From an uncultured Sulfuricurvum sp. (GTDB taxonomy: Bacteria > Campylobacterota > Campylobacteria > Campylobacterales > Sulfurimonadaceae): 64,000 nt of DNA. The position numbers and the translations under genes are program-made. The notes below the pieces were generated by a model. The model ran no database searches, was not told where the DNA came from, and worked only from the letters and a program-made list of their open reading frames with translations. The number at the start of each line of letters is the position of its first letter. The stretch's first letter is position 1. The DNA lies in NCBI GenBank assembly GCA_903844635.1, contig CAIMUF010000032.1, positions 109,871 through 173,870 of the forward strand. Reading direction: 5' to 3'. Below, in pieces: positions 63,899 to 64,000 of the stretch.

Positions 63899-64000
63899 CG
63901 AGGCCAGGCGGCGACCTACGTTTCCACACCTGAAAGATGCAGTATTATGAGCGAAGAGGGTCTTAGCTTCCGGGTTCGGAATGGGACCGGGCGTTTCCCC
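63899..64000 (-). rRNA. rrf: 5S ribosomal RNA, 5' end cut by window edge
   Basis: The minus strand reads GGGGAAACGCCCGGTCCCAT, then CCGAACCCGGAAGCTAAG, and ends near GTAGGTCGCCGCCTGGCC, the conserved 5S rRNA core and 3' helix strand. The 3' boundary is approximate, and about 10-20 nt of the 5' end are beyond the window. It marks the end of an rRNA operon that continues to the right. Confidence 0.93.

Overview
The window is a gene-dense stretch of a Campylobacterota (epsilonproteobacterial) chromosome, most likely a free-living sulfur or hydrogen oxidiser of the Sulfurimonas/Sulfuricurvum type. The phylum call is supported by gene order that I recall from Campylobacter jejuni and Helicobacter pylori: rplY-pth-LptG-type permease-lysA-HAD-pheA-hisC-fliF-fliG-fliH-dxs, cheY-prmA-ftsH-psd-pssA, clpS-clpA-aat, cbpA-hspR and serS next to a large TPR protein. 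The genus-level guess is inference. It rests on a phosphofructokinase, a PilT ATPase, an OvoA-type enzyme and a base composition less AT-rich than the pathogens.

Layout. 1-3.1 kb: partial pyrH, then a two-gene unit of an unknown 439-aa protein and a cytoplasmic trypsin-like protease with a zinc ribbon. 3.0-11.7 kb: DUF502 protein, M3 oligopeptidase, exported nuclease/phosphatase-fold protein, ung, hspR-cbpA with its own operator, purH, a second DNA glycosylase and a D,D-carboxypeptidase. 11.8-15.0 kb: metal-uptake cluster (ZnuA, ZnuB, a porin-like protein and a small Cys/His exported protein) with no ATPase gene beside it. 15.1-19.5 kb: Mla-type lipid transporter (STAS-MlaE fusion, MlaF, MlaD, lipoprotein) followed by pfkA. 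19.6-25.6 kb: cytochrome c, serB, metF-like, serS, TPR protein. 25.6-32.5 kb: phospholipid synthesis, ftsH, prmA, cheY, hisA, hisH and a PDC-like membrane protein. 32.6-35.7 kb: LPS genes, dut, a 58-aa zinc-finger-like gene absent from the ORF track, and a YhbP-like protein. 35.7-39.6 kb: DUF4010 membrane protein, PatB-type lyase and OvoA-type sulfoxide synthase. 39.7-63.7 kb: CZB chemoreceptor, tRNA-Pro, the large conserved flagellar/amino-acid block, PilT, tal, the N-degron operon, a sulfhydrylase, bioD, pyrB and pabB. The window ends inside a 5S rRNA on the minus strand.

Genes are tightly packed. Many starts overlap the preceding stop (ATGA, TTGA, GTGA, TAATG) and several convergent pairs overlap at their 3' ends. 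No gap exceeds 300 bases. No intact IS element, prophage or CRISPR array was seen.

The most unusual signals are these: (1) a two-copy, three-hairpin element with co-varying stems, lying in the same orientation just upstream of hisA and of a Met/Cys sulfhydrylase gene; (2) a recurrent start layout in which a -10 box ends 5-7 nt before the ATG with no well-placed Shine-Dalgarno sequence, including a mirror-image pair at 15.0 kb; (3) an ovothiol/thiohistidine-like cluster lacking the methyltransferase domain; (4) the ATPase-less metal cluster; (5) the protease plus unknown-partner unit.
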